Shown: in pieces, positions 10,909-23,673 of the stretch
Layout of the letters: every line of letters starts with the position of its first letter
How positions within the stretch are numbered: the first letter of the stretch is position 1
Assembly: GCF_048544455.1 (NCBI RefSeq)
Contig: NC_133536.1
Span: forward strand, 36,102,652 to 36,166,651
Reading direction: 5' to 3'
Length of the DNA: 64,000 bases
Origin: Silene latifolia
Taxonomy: Eukaryota > Streptophyta > Magnoliopsida > Caryophyllales > Caryophyllaceae
Translations under genes and position numbers: made by a program
Notes under the pieces: generated by a model
The model's input: only the letters and a program-made list of their open reading frames with translations
Told to the model about the DNA's origin: nothing
Database searches by the model: none

Positions 10909-13900
10909 CTATATCACTATGCCGTCTTCTATGGTTGCCTTCTCGAGTATGACTGTGATGCCTGATCGAATGTAGAACCCTTTCTCTGGCCTATCAGCTT
11001 CTAGGACACCCTATTGAAGGAAATAAAGTTTCAGTATTATGTATATTCTGCATTTGAGAAATACTCGGAATTATAAAACTAACAAGGGGAGAATTAAAGG
11101 GTACTCACGTCTTTGTTGGCAATGATCACATCTTTACCTATCTTTGCATTCTTGTCAATAATACAATTCCTGTCAAAGATAAAAGAACTATCAGAAAATA
11201 TGATTTTTATCAGCGAATATCATATTGTTGATTAATAATGCAAGTGCAGTACGCGGATCCTGTGATATTAGAAACAACAGGTCACGGGTGCAAACCGCAT
11301 TCATTTAAATTTCAGTCTTGAACTTTAGAAGGTTATCCTTAATTTAACTGTTACGCCCCCCCTCGATCACAAAATTTACAGTTCTGAAGCTGGGTTCGTC
11401 ATTTCCAAGTACCTGATCTTTGTGTTTCGTCCAATCCCAATAGGGACCTTTCCCTCCGCCAGATGAGATGCAATCTCGGACTCGGTTTGGTAGAAGTCTG
11501 CCCCCATCATTAAGGTATCCTATAAGTGGAAAAAAATCACAGTTTTAAAAATAGCTCAGACGAAGTTTACTGAAATAACGCTGAGAAAGGTTTTAACTTT
11601 TTAATGCCATCTTAAGAGTCAAGATTCAGCTGGTAAGGGAACCTTTTAGATTACCTTAAGCTCTACCCCAGAGTCAAGACGCGACCTTTCTCCCACAATG
11701 GAATGCTCAACTGTACATTCTCGCAAGAAACATCCATGTGAAATGATGGCATCCTTGATCTACATAGCCAAAAATAGTCTATTAGAAAATTACATCATTT
11801 CTGGTGAACAATATTCAAATATTCTTTTGAAATGACGAGCATACTCGGCAATTGTCCATTTTTGTAGGTGGCAGGAATCGAGGGGATGTATAGAAAGGCG
11901 TCTTTGGGTCATAAAACTCAAAAGTGGAGACCTGTATCATGGAACAAAAGAAAATATCAGGAACTTCTTCATCAATATCATAAATGACTAAAAATCAAAG
12001 GTGAAGAAGCTTACATCTTTAGTGAGAGCCAAATTAGCATCATAAAAAGACCTCAAGGTTCCGATATCTTCCCAATAATCTCTGAACAAATAGGCCTGTT
12101 AAAACAAGGAAATTCATATTAGAACATGGCAAAACAAATGGATTATGTGAAGAGTTTGTAGTCATATTCATGTTTTAGAAAAGAACCTGAATATTTTGTT
12201 CTTTCACAGAAGAAGGAAGAATTTCAGAACCAAAGTCATTGGCAGTGGGATATGTCTGTGTGAGAAGCTTTAGGAGCACATCTGTTTTGAACACATACAC
12301 TCCCATTGATGCAATGTAAGGATTTTTCAGAGCGTCATCACGAGACAATCCGAGAATTTGTGTATCCACTCGCTGCAGAAGACATAATTAGTAATTGCAC
12401 TAAAATATTGAGGCGAGGCATAAGTAACAGCATGCAGAAAGACAAGATAATGTATCAAGGTTTTCACAAATATCAGAAGAGACGGTCTTACACCGTGTTT
12501 TCAGTGAGACGCTTCATTAGCAACTAATTACCCATAAATAGGTTAAATGCAAGCCCTAGTATGTCTCAAAATTTCTAACGTTAGACAGTCTCTCAGGAGA
12601 CGAACTGACATGGTATGCTCCGAATTTGGCTCAACTCACCATAGCATCCAAGTCAGCTCCCATTGGTTTCTCCAAGAACTGGACCACTCGGCCTCTGCTG
12701 TTTATTTTCATCAACCCATAATCCGATGCACGGCTGGAAAAGAACGCAAAAATAGGAGCACAACATGAGAAAAATTAATATTACAAAATCACCGACAATT
12801 AAGGACAGAGGGTAACAGCCTGCATACCTCTCTCCCACAGGAACACAAGAAACTGTAATATCTGAATTCCTATCAATGTGATTCTACAGGTAGAAAAGAA
12901 AACAAAGTTAAGATGCTTTTATGGTAGAAGACAAGTATAATCTAATAAGGGGACCAATGGCACACCTGCACAAGTTCCATGTAGTCCATTCGATAGAGCT
13001 GATCCCCGGACAATATAAGAACGTTCTCAATATTTTTATTCCTTGCATCCTACACATATAAAACTTGCATTAACGACATCTGTTTGTGGATTCATGTTCA
13101 AACACTTGGGTTCCCAACCTCTAGGGACACTTAAAAATATGTTTGTCGTAGTTTGCCAATTTGTGTTCATAAAAAACCATGATATATAAATTTTTTTGTC
13201 CGCCACAGCGCCACTAAGGGAATTCTTTGATATTTTAAGCCAACTAAGTTAAATGTGATAGGTTTTCAATTAATGGTAGCAATATGAAATTGAGTTTCCA
13301 ACCTCAAATAGCCATATAAATTGTCGAACAGCATCAGCTGTTCCTTGAAACCAGTTCTTTCCAGTCTCCCCTGCAGTTTGTGTAGCAGCCAAAACCTGTC
13401 ACCAATGGCAGCAGAACTTTATTTCTATAAATCCATGACATATACAAATACTAGCATACAATAATACAATTTTTAGATACTCTGATACGATCTGAATTTC
13501 AAGGTCGCATACAAATATACAGTGGGGACTAGCCGATATTTACCTCCACAAATCCATCACCAAAGTTGATCCCGTTCCCATGATAAGTGCGGTAGATATG
13601 ACGATTGAGAGAGGCCGAGTTAAACTGGGTCAATATGAATACCTTGTTTATTCCACTGTTAATGCAGTTACTCATTGGGATATCGATTAGCCTGTAACAT
13701 CCTCCAACAGGAACCTGCATCAACAACCTATAATTAGTACTTTGCTTTCTTCACTTACAAAAATAAATTTTTGCAATTTAACTAGGAATGTCCCAAGACA
13801 CTGATTCACATTCTGTGAACTATATCAGCCTGTACAACAAGTCTGAAAAACTACCATTGTGAGTTGTGACTCTCAGAAGGATATTACAAACAGATGATCA

Positions 13901-15029
13901 GACATACATACAGACATTGGCGGATCTGTAAATAAGGACCCTGATTTTTTTTATTTTATTTTTTTTCAGTTTGTCCAATATTTGTTTTCTAAAAAAAGAA
14001 AAAAGAAATCTCTAGATTTTTGTATAATAATAACTTTAGTAATTTAAATAGGACCCCGAGATCAGATCTTCTGAGTCCGTCACTGCATACACAGCCTTAA
14101 CAGGAGGACTATAAATAATTTCTCGAGTCAATAACTTTTCTTTTAATGTCAAATGATCCTCCGGAGCATTATAATATTTGAGGAGGGGGATTCGAACTTG
14201 AGACTCCATCCTAACCACTACGCTACGACATATTCAGTTCCAAGTCAATAACTCCTAATCATTATGATACACACACATCTTTTGTTTTGATAGGATTTTT
14301 TAACTAAGGATAGGACTATGATATGTTTGGCCTAAGAATGAAGAAAAACCTTACAGCAGGGGTAGCTGTTCTGCTAGTAAGAGGAAAGAGTTGAGCCCCT
14401 GCACCTCCTCCCAATATAATTGATGCCACATTTTTAGGATCAGCTCTTCTCCTTTCATACATTGCTACCTCCTTTGCCTGCAATTCACTCTTAATAAATT
14501 CAACAACAACGTTGTTATCCTAGTGTCTTAAGAACTCCCGTAAATTGCATCATAAGGCCCAGAGGGTCATATAGTCCGACTCAAGATGACCCAAAATGTT
14601 TTATGAAAATAAAATACAAACAGAAATTGTTTCCGAGCAAGCCATAATGAAATTGTCGAAATCACTTTGATCGACTGCTACTTCACAATATATAATACAA
14701 GAAACATAGACACACAAAATTTAGTGACCCATTTTGGTTTATGACATTTCAATCATTGCCATGTAAACGTAAACAGATGATTGGGACGGAGTGATTATTA
14801 AACTTACAATGGTTTCAGTGGCATTATTGTTTGGCGATGTGAGAACAGAAACAGCAACACCAGGTTTGATCTTATGACCTCTATGATTACTTCTCAAGCT
14901 TTTTGGCAATTGATTTACCAACACATTACTGTTCAAACTTGTTCTAACTCTTTCTCCCAAAAATCCACTTTCCCCAAGTCTTGTCACTTTTGCATTTCCT
15001 CCAAATGTTGCACATAATGAAGAATCCAT
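10909..15029 (-). CDS. Glucose-1-phosphate adenylyltransferase large subunit (ADP-glucose pyrophosphorylase), plastidial
   Basis: It makes ADP-glucose from ATP and glucose 1-phosphate, the first committed step of plastid starch synthesis, as regulatory partner of the small subunit. Fourteen exons (join of 14808-15029, 14355-14477, 13544-13714, 13303-13395, 12966-13049, 12828-12883, 12640-12733, 12187-12372, 12015-12095, 11845-11931, 11655-11759, 11413-11519, 11109-11169, 10909-11010) all have GT-AG borders and give 523 aa, the usual length. The first 70 or so residues, rich in Ser and basic residues, fit a chloroplast transit peptide. Large-subunit signatures are [20 protein letters not shown] and [11 protein letters not shown]; the catalytic-site Asp is at about residue 219 (SGDQLYR). 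In the nucleotide loop, Gln103 and Thr113 replace the Arg and Lys of catalytic small subunits, as in regulatory large subunits (the Thr also occurs in potato tuber). The start is the ATG at 15029; an upstream in-frame TTG is not needed. Confidence 0.96.
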
Positions 15030-15724
15030 CTTTTCCAATATATTAAAGTATAATATAATAATGAATTTGATACTCCAAATATTCCTGCCAAATTAAAAAA
15101 AAAAAAATCAAGTAAAGTAAGCCCTTTAAAGTGTTGGATCATATGAACAGAATTAAACTAAACATTTTTAATGACTTGGTCAAACTGTTTATAGTATCAT
15201 TTGATCATAGTATAATATTATTAAATTATGCATTAAAGTATTATGCATTTTATTTGCATGCTAATCAACTTAGTAGGCACTCGTCGCAACGAGAATTATT
15301 AACTGTTGTCGATAGTGGACACTCAGGTTATATAAAATATGCTAAGAAGAAAAAATATAGAATTTGAAGAGGTGAAGTGGAAACCTTTCAAGTAGAGTAA
15401 GTTAAGGGAGCAAAACCCAGAAGAAAAAATGAAGAATTTGAAGAGAAAGTTGGAAAATTAAAGAGTTTTATGGAGTGATATATATAATGTAGTCGAGATT
15501 AATAAGAAGGCAGGCAAAGAAGCGTGAATGATGGTGAAATGAAGGGTGGAAAATTATGGGCTTTATTGGCTTGTGAGCCCCCTTTCACGAGATCACACCT
15601 CTCCTCCTCTTCTCTATGTAAAATACTTTGATAATTGATGATGGTGTATGTATGTCTTTTATTTATGTTATTCTTTTATTTTTTATGTCTTGAGAAACTA
15701 AATATTTGATGGTGAAATCTCATA

Positions 15725-16365
15725 TCATCAACTATTCATCATCTCTTGTTATTTATAGGTAGATTAATATGTTTAGTATAAGAAAACAAAATTTAAAGAC
15801 GGAACATGGATTTCGAGGTTACACAGGCGGAACACAGATTCGTATAATACATAATGAAAAAGAGAATCATATATAAGTAAGTAATACAAACCGTGTTAGT
15901 AAAGTGACTTGCTTAGTGTGCAAATATAACCATATTTTAGGGGTCAAAGACTTTTCTTGAACACACAAATGAAATGGTTATATAATCAATCATATGTTAT
16001 AGGTTAATTTCGATTAACCTAGTTTCCTTACCTTATCAAAAAAAAAAATGAAATCTCAATCATCATCATCATCATCATTCTTATATATAGGTAGAATAAT
16101 GCGTTTAGTACTCCGTTTAAGAAAAGAAAGTACAAGTGTAAATATGAAGAAACGCACAGTCTAAACACGCGACAAAGATTTTAACATTATGGAGGCGGAA
16201 CATAGATTCGCACAAAATGCAAAATAAAAGAGAGAATCAGATATGAGTCAGAGTAAGTAATCAAACCGTGTTACTAAAGTGACTTACATAATATGCAAAT
16301 ATAAACATATATCAGGGATTAAAAATCTTTCTTGAACACAACATATATATGAAATGGTTATACAC
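15725..16365. repeat. Diverged tandem duplication, about 320 bp period
   Basis: The segment with TATAGGTAGA-TAAT..GTTTAGTA, a GGCGGAACA-AGATTCG stretch, AAACCGTGTTA-TAAAGTGACTT, and CTTGAACACA...GAAATGGTTATA appears at about 15760-15985 and again at about 16083-16355, in the same order. The copies differ by many substitutions and small indels, so the duplication is old. Confidence 0.7.
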
Positions 16366-16829
16366 TCATAAATAAAATTATTTTTCCTAGTTTGACACTT
16401 TAATTTGACTAACATGACAATATGAAATGATGCTAGTTTTATCAATTTGGGAAATTAACTTAGTGAGAAGTGATGATAAGATTGCTTTGTGTGTAATTTA
16501 GGGCGCTCCACATCCCCATTCACTTAATGTCAATAGTTACCAAACACTTGTCTATTTCAGACACATTAAATCATGTATTTGATGAACGTAAAAATCTTAT
16601 TTCTAACGGTTTGATTTGAAGTAGAAAGGATGAACAAAATGCAATAATTAACCTTATTGCGGATCTCAATCGAATAAAGTTACCACATCAATGCCTGGTC
16701 GAGGTGAGGTAACTTATGAAGTTATGATATTTTTCCAACTACAATTCATTTTGGTTTGATAATATTGTACCTAAAGTTATTCAGGTTACGCAATATTTTG
16801 AGCTTCCCCAATTCTTATTTCAGACCAAG

Positions 16830-16859
16830 GGTATCCGTCTTATTAATAAGACGGATACC
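16830..16859. repeat. Perfect 30-bp palindrome
   Basis: GGTATCCGTCTTATT is followed directly by its exact reverse complement, with no loop. It could be two terminal inverted repeats brought together by deletion of an element's interior, or a remnant of a foldback element. Confidence 0.9.
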
Positions 16860-17060
16860 ATATTCTCTCACAAAATACCCATTTAGGGTGAGTGGAGAAG
16901 CACATGGAGGGTCCCACCTTTGTCCCCTCTACCCATTTCCTCTCACACAACTACCCGTCTTAAAATCCGACCCGTTTTAAGCAAGACTTACTCTTTGAGC
17001 TTATGATTTATTGATTGCTTACAGAACTTTTACATTTTGAAGTATGTCTTCTTTTGATAC

Positions 17061-17672
17061 TGATGGGGCATATTCTGCACCGCTGACCAAGTCAACACAT
17101 TGAGCAAGGTCAAAGATATCCACAGCAAGTCAACGACTTAGACAGCCCGGCCGATGCAGCCCATCGGCCTGCTAGCCTGGGTCTCGGCGTGACAACCTGC
17201 CAGCCGGGAAACATACCCGCGTACTCATGTCCAAGGCCCCTCGGCGGTGAGTCAACATGGCCCGCCGGCCTGCCATAGGTCCCTCGGCCGAGGGGTAGAT
17301 CAGTCTTTCCACCTGCTAGCCACTTGGCCACTTGGCCACTACGTGACAAAAGGTGAAAGCCTATAAATACTCCTCAACCTTCATTGAGGAAAGGATCCCA
17401 CAACTAAAACCTAGATACACTATTCATCTGGTAATATCTCCCTTATCTCTCTACAATACGTATCTAGCCAAGTAACACAGCTTAATCCTTTAAGTTTACT
17501 TGACTTGAGCGTCGGAGTGAGTACGCTTGGCACACAAACAAGCCCTCGCCTTCGTTCATTGTTGCAGGAGAGGCCGAGAGGGACGATAGAAGCAAGAAGG
17601 GTTCAACTCAAGACATTATTCTACAAGCCACGGGTGGTAACTAATAACTGCTCTGGAATTACACCCGGAACA
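17061..17672 (+). repeat. 5' LTR of gypsy element A
   Basis: It starts TGATGGGGCATATTC and ends CACCCGGAACA. A CTATAAATA box near 17362-17370 sits about 300 bp in and is a good TATA candidate for plus-strand transcription. It is nearly identical to the 3' LTR, and most differences lie at CAG/CTG sites. Confidence 0.93.
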
Positions 17673-17771
17673 ATTGGCGTCGTCTGTGGGAATAGACACT
17701 AGAAGCTAGTCACATTCATTCCCAAACAAAAAACAACAAATCAACAAAAACCCACCCAAAAAGCTAAGAAA

Positions 17772-18292
17772 ATGTCGAAACAACAAGACGCAGTCGTGAC
17801 CAACGAAACCGCGTTCTACCAAGATGATGCTTTCAACAACTCTGGAGTTGTGCAGCCCTCCACCGGCGGGGTAATCCAACCAGAGTTCAGGATGCCAATA
17901 ATACCCGACACGCGCGCGCCAACAACCAAGTCACCATAATGGGACAAAAATTGACGTAGCGAAACCGAAAATACTCCCGGACCTAATCGCATGTACGCCC
18001 GCTCACACATCACGCCGACAAGAGCGGCGGAAACTGTCCAGGAGACTAGGGCCCTAAACGTGACTCCAAGAAATTTGAACGGAGCACTAGGAGAAGCCGA
18101 CCAAGCCAAGACGCCGGGGGAGCCCAAAGTGGGCGCGGTAGACCTAAGTCCTTCCCACACTCGTGGGAGGACAGCGTCCCCGCCGCACGAACGAGGTTCA
18201 CCCCGAAGGAGCCAGAGGAGTCCGACTCAGCAGAGTTGGAGAAGAAGTCCAAGTCGAAGAAGGAGCCCCTCCCGCTACGGGGGGAGGAGCCA
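17772..18292 (+). pseudogene. Gag N-terminal fragment, frameshifted (element A)
   Basis: The ATG at 17772 opens a frame matching the gag start of element B at 26177 (MSK-Q---VVT/VTDET then FYQDD). It breaks near 17915 and resumes in another frame from about 17991 as the Arg/Ser-rich segment. The sequence stops resembling gag at about 18292, where it is joined to RNase H sequence. The central retrotrans_gag domain and zinc knuckle are missing. Confidence 0.8.
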
Positions 18293-19796
18293 GGTGTTAC
18301 TAACCAAATCAGAGGGGAGTATGAGGCTCGGGACGACGGAATGGTAAGGTACCTAGAGAGGGTGAAAGCCGACGTAGCAAAATTGAAATCCTTCCAAATC
18401 CAGTGCGTTCCCAGATCCGAGAACAACCGGGCCGACGCTCTCTCCAAACTGGCCAGCTCAACCATCAAGAATGTCAGCCGAACCGTACTGGTAGACATCA
18501 GAAACGCAAAAAGCATCACTGAGACCGTCGGCATGGTGGGTAACATAGAGACCGAGACAACGTGGATGACTCCGATAATGAGATACAAGCTTACAGGTGA
18601 GTTGCCGGAGGGCCGCAATCCCTCGGCCAAAATAAAAAGGATCGCCGCCAGGTACCTGTTGTTCGAAGGGGAACTGTACAGAAGATCCGTAATAAGACCA
18701 CTCTTGAAGTGTGTCGGTCCGGCCGACGCAGAACTGATACTGACAGAAATCCACGAAGGCATCTGTGGACATCACATGGGGGCAAGAACACTAGCCCACA
18801 AAGCTCTCCGAGCTGGCTACTTCTGGCCCACCATGCTTCAAGATTCCAGAACGAAGACCAAGAAGCGCACGAACTGTCAGATGCACGCCCCGGTGATACA
18901 CGCTCCCTCCAGAGACCTGCAACCGGTGATTAGCCCCCTTCCTTTCGCACAGTGGGGGATGGATATGCTAGGGCCATTTCCAACGGCCTCCGGAGGAAGG
19001 AAGTTCTTAATCGTCGCCGTTGACTACTTCACCAAGTGGGTTGAGGCCGTAGCAGTACCAGCAAAGACCACAGCTGCCGTCAGAAAGGTAATCTGGGAAA
19101 ACGTTATAACCCGCTTCGGATTACCCCAAGTTATGGTATTCGACCACGGCCGAGAGTTTTGGAGCGACCTGATAATGAACTGGTTAGAAGAGCTCGGCAT
19201 CAAGTTTGCGTATTCCTCCGTCTGCCACCCACAGAGTAATGGGCAGGCGGAGGCAGCCAACAAAACCATCCTCAACGGTTTGAAGAAGACGGTTGAAGAC
19301 CTTAAGGGAAGGTGGGCCGATGAGCTACCCGGCGTCCTGTGGTCCCTTCGAACCACGGAGAAAGAAGCAACAGGATACACCCCCTTCCATCTAGTCTACG
19401 GCTCCGAAGCGGTCTTGCCGATCGGCGACAGTGCCGGCGACATTCGAACGGCCACCTTTGACCCGATTGAAAACGAGGAGGGCCTAAGAGCTTCCCTAGA
19501 CCTTGTCGAAGAGAGCCGAGACACGGCACGCCTTAACTTGGCCGTATATCAGAACCGGATGAAGAGAGCCTACAACCGAAGGGTCCACAAAAGGGACTTA
19601 ACAATAGGAGACCTAGTCCTAAGGAAGTCGGCTGCCACCAACAAAGGAAATATTCATGGCAAACTGACGGCCAACTGGGAGGGTCCCTACAAAGTGGTAG
19701 AAGAGATGAGGCCGGTACATACCGGTGACAGACATGGGAGGTGTGCCTCTGATGAGCCATTGGAACACCGATAACTTGAGAAAATACTTTGTATAG
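18236..19796 (+). pseudogene. RNase H tail plus integrase of element A
   Basis: The open frame runs 18236-19774. After a short gag-derived lead, the RNase H C-terminal part begins at about 18293 and ends in NNRADALSKLAS. The integrase follows: an HHCC-like zinc region (HEGICGHH...NCQMH) in which the first Cys appears to be Arg, then the DDE core with Asp in WGMDMLGPF, Asp in FDHGREF and Glu in NGQAE, then a C-terminal WEGPYKV motif. Near 19718-19730 a small deletion shifts the frame, so the tail is garbled; in the alternative frame the conserved end runs to about 19796. The reverse transcriptase is absent. It would be part of a gag-pol polyprotein in an intact relative. Confidence 0.9.
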
Positions 19797-19930
19797 CGGC
19801 GGAGGTGTCCAAACACATTGTGGACACCCCAACGCACGATCATGACAAGCAAATGAATCACCCAAGTTCTCCATCAAAGTGTCTGTCCCCTCCACGATTT
19901 GCCATTAGACGGAGACTCGAAAGGAAGAAT

Positions 19931-20212
19931 CGCTATCGAAGCCGCAACCCCGATTACCTCGGCCAAAACCGAGAGCGACGGGGAACACGTCGGCCGATAC
20001 GCTAAAAAGAGACGTATACTCAGCGCAATTGAGACGCCAATCTAGCGGTCAATATGCCTACACAGTTACGGACGCTATCGAAGCCGCAACCCCGATTACC
20101 TCGGCCAAAACCGAGAGCGACGGGGAACACGTCGGCCGATACGCTAAAAAGAGACGTATACTCAGCGCAATTGAGACGCCAATCTAGCGGTCAATATGCC
20201 TACACAGTTACG
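19931..20212 (+). repeat. Two-copy tandem repeat, 142 bp
   Basis: The unit beginning CGCTATCGAAGCCGCAACC occurs at 19931-20072 and again at 20073-20212, almost identical. It sits between integrase and the antisense gene, where Tat-lineage elements often carry tandem repeats. Confidence 0.92.
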
Positions 20213-20387
20213 AATGTAAAAACGAAGACACTTAGTTGATGACACAAGAAGACAAGTAAAGGATCGTGATCAGAGTCCCGGCCAAGCCGAGGACCAAATA
20301 GATAAAACTTTATTAGAAACGATTGCAAGGAGAGTACAAACGACGGCCGTCCCCATAAGGATTGCCTAAACTCTACCTACCAGAGCT

Positions 20388-22973
20388 TTACAAAAAGCAA
20401 GGAAACAGAATTACAAAAGGGTACAGACTTGGAATTGGAAGCGCCAAAAGGATGGCAGGGAGAGAAGGCTCAATAATTGGCCCCCGAACAGCTAAAGCTA
20501 TCCGAGACGCCGGGTGAGTCCGGTGACGACCGCCCGTCTCCCTATGCCTCGATGCTCCCCCTTCGTAGCGACAGGCGTCATCGGTGGCCGGCTTTGTGGA
20601 AGGCTGAGCATCTTCAAGCAACTTCAGCCTCTCACCCTCCTTCACTTTCGCATCAGCCACCTGAGCCGCCTCCGCTGCCTCAGCTTTCTCAGTAGCCGCT
20701 GCCTCCTCAGCATCAGCCATTTCGTCCAAAAGTGTATCAAATTTATCCCACGGGAAAGAGCCCTCGGGGACGAGCCTTCTTATCGCCTCCCTGGTCGCCT
20801 TCTCGGCCCGGTCCCGAAACCGGACGCACATTTTAGGGAGGAGATCATCCCAAGCATCTCAATATCCTTCTCTTTTTGAGCAAGGATAGCCTGCGTGTCC
20901 CTGAGCACCTCCGCCTGCTTCTGGAACCGATCCTCCCACTCGTTCCTCTTGGCAACCACGGCGTCGTAGGCACCTTTATACCTATCTCGCTCCTCCATCA
21001 TCTTGGCCGTGGCGCCATCGACCTCCTCAACTTTGGCCCTCTCGGCCCTCGGCGGCTTCTCGGCTTCCTCTCGCACGCCCCTTGGCGCAAGAAGATCCAC
21101 TTAGCCTTCCCGGCTTCCCCCTCGCGGCGAGAGATCAAGCTTGAGCCTTGCAATCAGCGGCCCAGATTGGGCCGTGGCCTTTTCCTGCTCCATGATGAGG
21201 GAGGCGGCTAGACGACTCCATCTCCCCAGCCTCTTATATATTCTCTCGCCCTCCGCCACGAGCTCGGCGGGAGTAACCTTCGGGGTGAGGAGTCCACGAC
21301 GACGTTACGGTCACCCGCCTTCTCAATCGCCTTCTCGTGCGCTTCCCTACTTGCCGTTCGGTGAGAACGGCAGTGCGATGGAACCGCAAAAAATTACGAG
21401 AGAGCATCCATGTCACCTTGCATCGACACGTCGAAAGCTTTGTCATCGGGAATGCCCAACGAGCCGGCTAAATCCGAACCACAAGTTAAATCCGTACCGA
21501 TTCGAACCCTCTTAGTTGGAGGGTCTGGTGGAAGCGAGCTCCTCCGCGGCAACGGTGGAAGCAGACGGTGGGTCTTTCCTCTTCTTCGGAGAAGCGACCT
21601 TAGCAACGGTCACCTCCCCCTCAGAAATGTTGATCACCTCCACACGATCCTTTTCGACCACTGGGGTCGGAGAGGGAGTTGCCATTGATGCAGCCGCCGA
21701 CATGGACGCCGCCTTCTTTGATCTTCTCGGCACGTTGCCGAGAACCCGTGCCTGAGCCGTCTCCTGATCCAGCGCCTTCGTCTGTCTTTCCATGACTTCG
21801 TTAGGGGACAGTCGGCGATCACGTGCTTCAGCCGTAGGACGACGGGTGAGAACCTTTCCGTCCTTATCAAGCCCCAGCCTCTCCAAGTCCTTCTCTGACA
21901 GATCCTCACCAAACCGATCTGCAAGAAATCAAACAAGAGTTACATGAAAGAAATAAGAAAGCTCCAAACAGGAACATAACAAGTAAAGGTGGGCCTCACA
22001 CCGACCCTACTCACCACGGCTGAGGGCCGGTATGAGGCCGACGCGGCAGAGCATCTCGTCCTGAAGAATAATCTGAGTCGGGGGCAGCCATCCCTCCTTA
22101 GCATCAAATAGCTGCACTGCCCGCTTCTCATCCGCCGTAAGGGGGACAAAAGAAGCGTCCATCTTAACCTTGCTACCCCGGGAGACGTATTTCTCATACT
22201 CTTCCCGGGTCTCACACCGTAAGTGAACGGGGCTCTGAAAAGACCGAGGTAATGGGTAGTCCTCCGGCACTTGGACGTACACCCACCGCCCCTGCCCGGT
22301 CTTTGCGGGGAGGTAAGCTTGTTTACGGAGACATACCCCGGCTCCGTCTCGCACGCCGTACCACCCCACCTTTCGGGCGAATGACGGCCAAGACTATGGA
22401 GTCGGCGGAATAAGTTAACGTAGGGACCTCCCCTTTAAAGAGACAGAGCCACACAAAGCCGATTATCGTCCTCACGGCCAACGGATGCAGTTGGGCCACG
22501 GCAAGATTCATGGCTTTGATGATGGCCACGACGTGCTCGTTCAAAGGAAACCGGAGCCCATACTCCAACTGCCTGAGGTACACGCCGATATGGCCCGGGG
22601 GAGGGCAACAGACCACCTGACCCTCCTCGGGGATAACAATTCTATACCCCTCACCGAAGGAGAAATGATCTCCGAAAAGGGTCCCTCCGGAACTGCTTGC
22701 GAATTTATTTGTCCAGGCACGGTCGAGGCCAGTCCTGCAGGCCTCACCATGATCCGGGATGGCCGCCCTCTCACCATCAACAGGAGCCCTCTCACCATCG
22801 TCATTAGCATCCTCATCCTCCCCTTCCTCCGGGATGGACAGGCCAACTACGGGAGAAGGAGACCCAGGGCCCCCAAACCTTAGCGGGATGGCCTCTAATA
22901 TCTCCTCCTCGTCAAGACGCGACGGGGAACCCCCCGGCGCAGAAGTGCTAGTCCCGGCATCAGCAGCAGACAT
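20388..22973 (-). pseudogene. Antisense gene of element A (putative gypsy-type transposon domain, coiled-coil tail)
   Basis: Read opposite to gag-pol. From the ATG at 22973, an acidic Ser/Pro-rich start leads to a segment with LRFPLNEHVVAIIKAMNLA and LHPLAVRTIIGFVWLC, which resembles the PF04195 'putative gypsy type transposon' domain common in plant elements. A frame shift lies near 22365. The frame ends in a good donor at 22014 (GTGAGTAGG); the acceptor at 21919 opens the next exon (DRFGEDLSEKDLERLGL...). Later segments are Ala/Glu-rich and predicted coiled coil (about 21100-20400). Element B has the same intron at the same place. The function is unknown; such antisense ORFs are known in Tat elements. 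Frameshifts make this copy doubtful, though some may be sequence errors. Confidence 0.75.
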
Positions 22974-23163
22974 GTTTACAACAAATTACTAGCAAGGAAA
23001 ATAAAAAGTTTGCTTGTTTACCTTAAAGAAAAAAACACTCGCCGGATCAAATACTCCAAAGATCAAGAAGATGAAGGAAGCCCTTGAGAGTATAGGAAGA
23101 TGAAGATTTTAGGAAAATTTGAGAAAATGAAATTAGTGACCAAAATCACGGAAAAAACTGCCC

Positions 23164-23171
23164 TATTTATA
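23164..23171 (-). promoter_or_regulatory. TATA box of the antisense gene (element A)
   Basis: TATAAATA on the minus strand lies 190 bp upstream of the ATG at 22973, leaving room for a leader of about 150-160 nt. The same box in the same context is kept in element B (32233-32240). It lies outside the LTR, so the antisense gene has its own promoter. Confidence 0.65.
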
Positions 23172-23673
23172 GGAAAAAAGCCCATAAAGAAGGACCAATC
23201 AGAGCACAGCCCATGGAGCGACAGCCAATCAGCGAGCAGACACGTGTCGAGCATGCAACCACGGAATGTCAATCGTCGCAACAGTTAAACGTCAATCAAT
23301 GCAACAGTGACCAAGCGTCTTCAACACGCCCATTCACATCTCTTCGACTATTCATCTTCCTCAAACAAATTCCTAGGTATCTGGTCACCGCCGGCCACCT
23401 GATCAACCAAGCCAGGAAGCACCGGCCGGGGGCAATCAAAATCAACCGGCACTCTCAGCATTGGTCTCGGCCAGCGTCATGTTCTTTTCCACATCGGATG
23501 CCCTTTACGCATCCATGTGGAGGGGGGATATGGTATAAGGTACGGCCTAACAAGAGCCGCGCCGATGCAGAAGAAGAAGCCGTCTGAGAAAAATTTTACA
23601 AAATACTTATGCGAATATATGCTCAACGTACATCGGAGCCCATACCACGGCATAGACTACGCTGGGGGCAAAT

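Larger units (their letters stand above)
15030..17055. other. Upstream region of the AGPase gene and intergenic DNA
   Basis: No gene is seen. The part next to 15030 should contain the 5' UTR and promoter; an AT-rich TATATATAA-like box lies near 15477-15487 on the minus strand, a plausible TATA but 450 bp from the ATG. A CAT trinucleotide microsatellite lies near 16060-16080. A tandem duplication and a 30-bp palindrome are listed separately. Confidence 0.5.

Noticed and set aside
15030..15038. Upstream in-frame start adding three residues (MEK) to the AGPase protein
   Set aside because: The codon is TTG; the ATG at 15029 is three codons downstream and fits the family start MDS.
18046..18762. 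238-residue minus-strand open frame over the RNase H/integrase region
   Set aside because: Shadow of the plus-strand integrase frame; no recognisable domain, and the plus frame has DDE integrase motifs.
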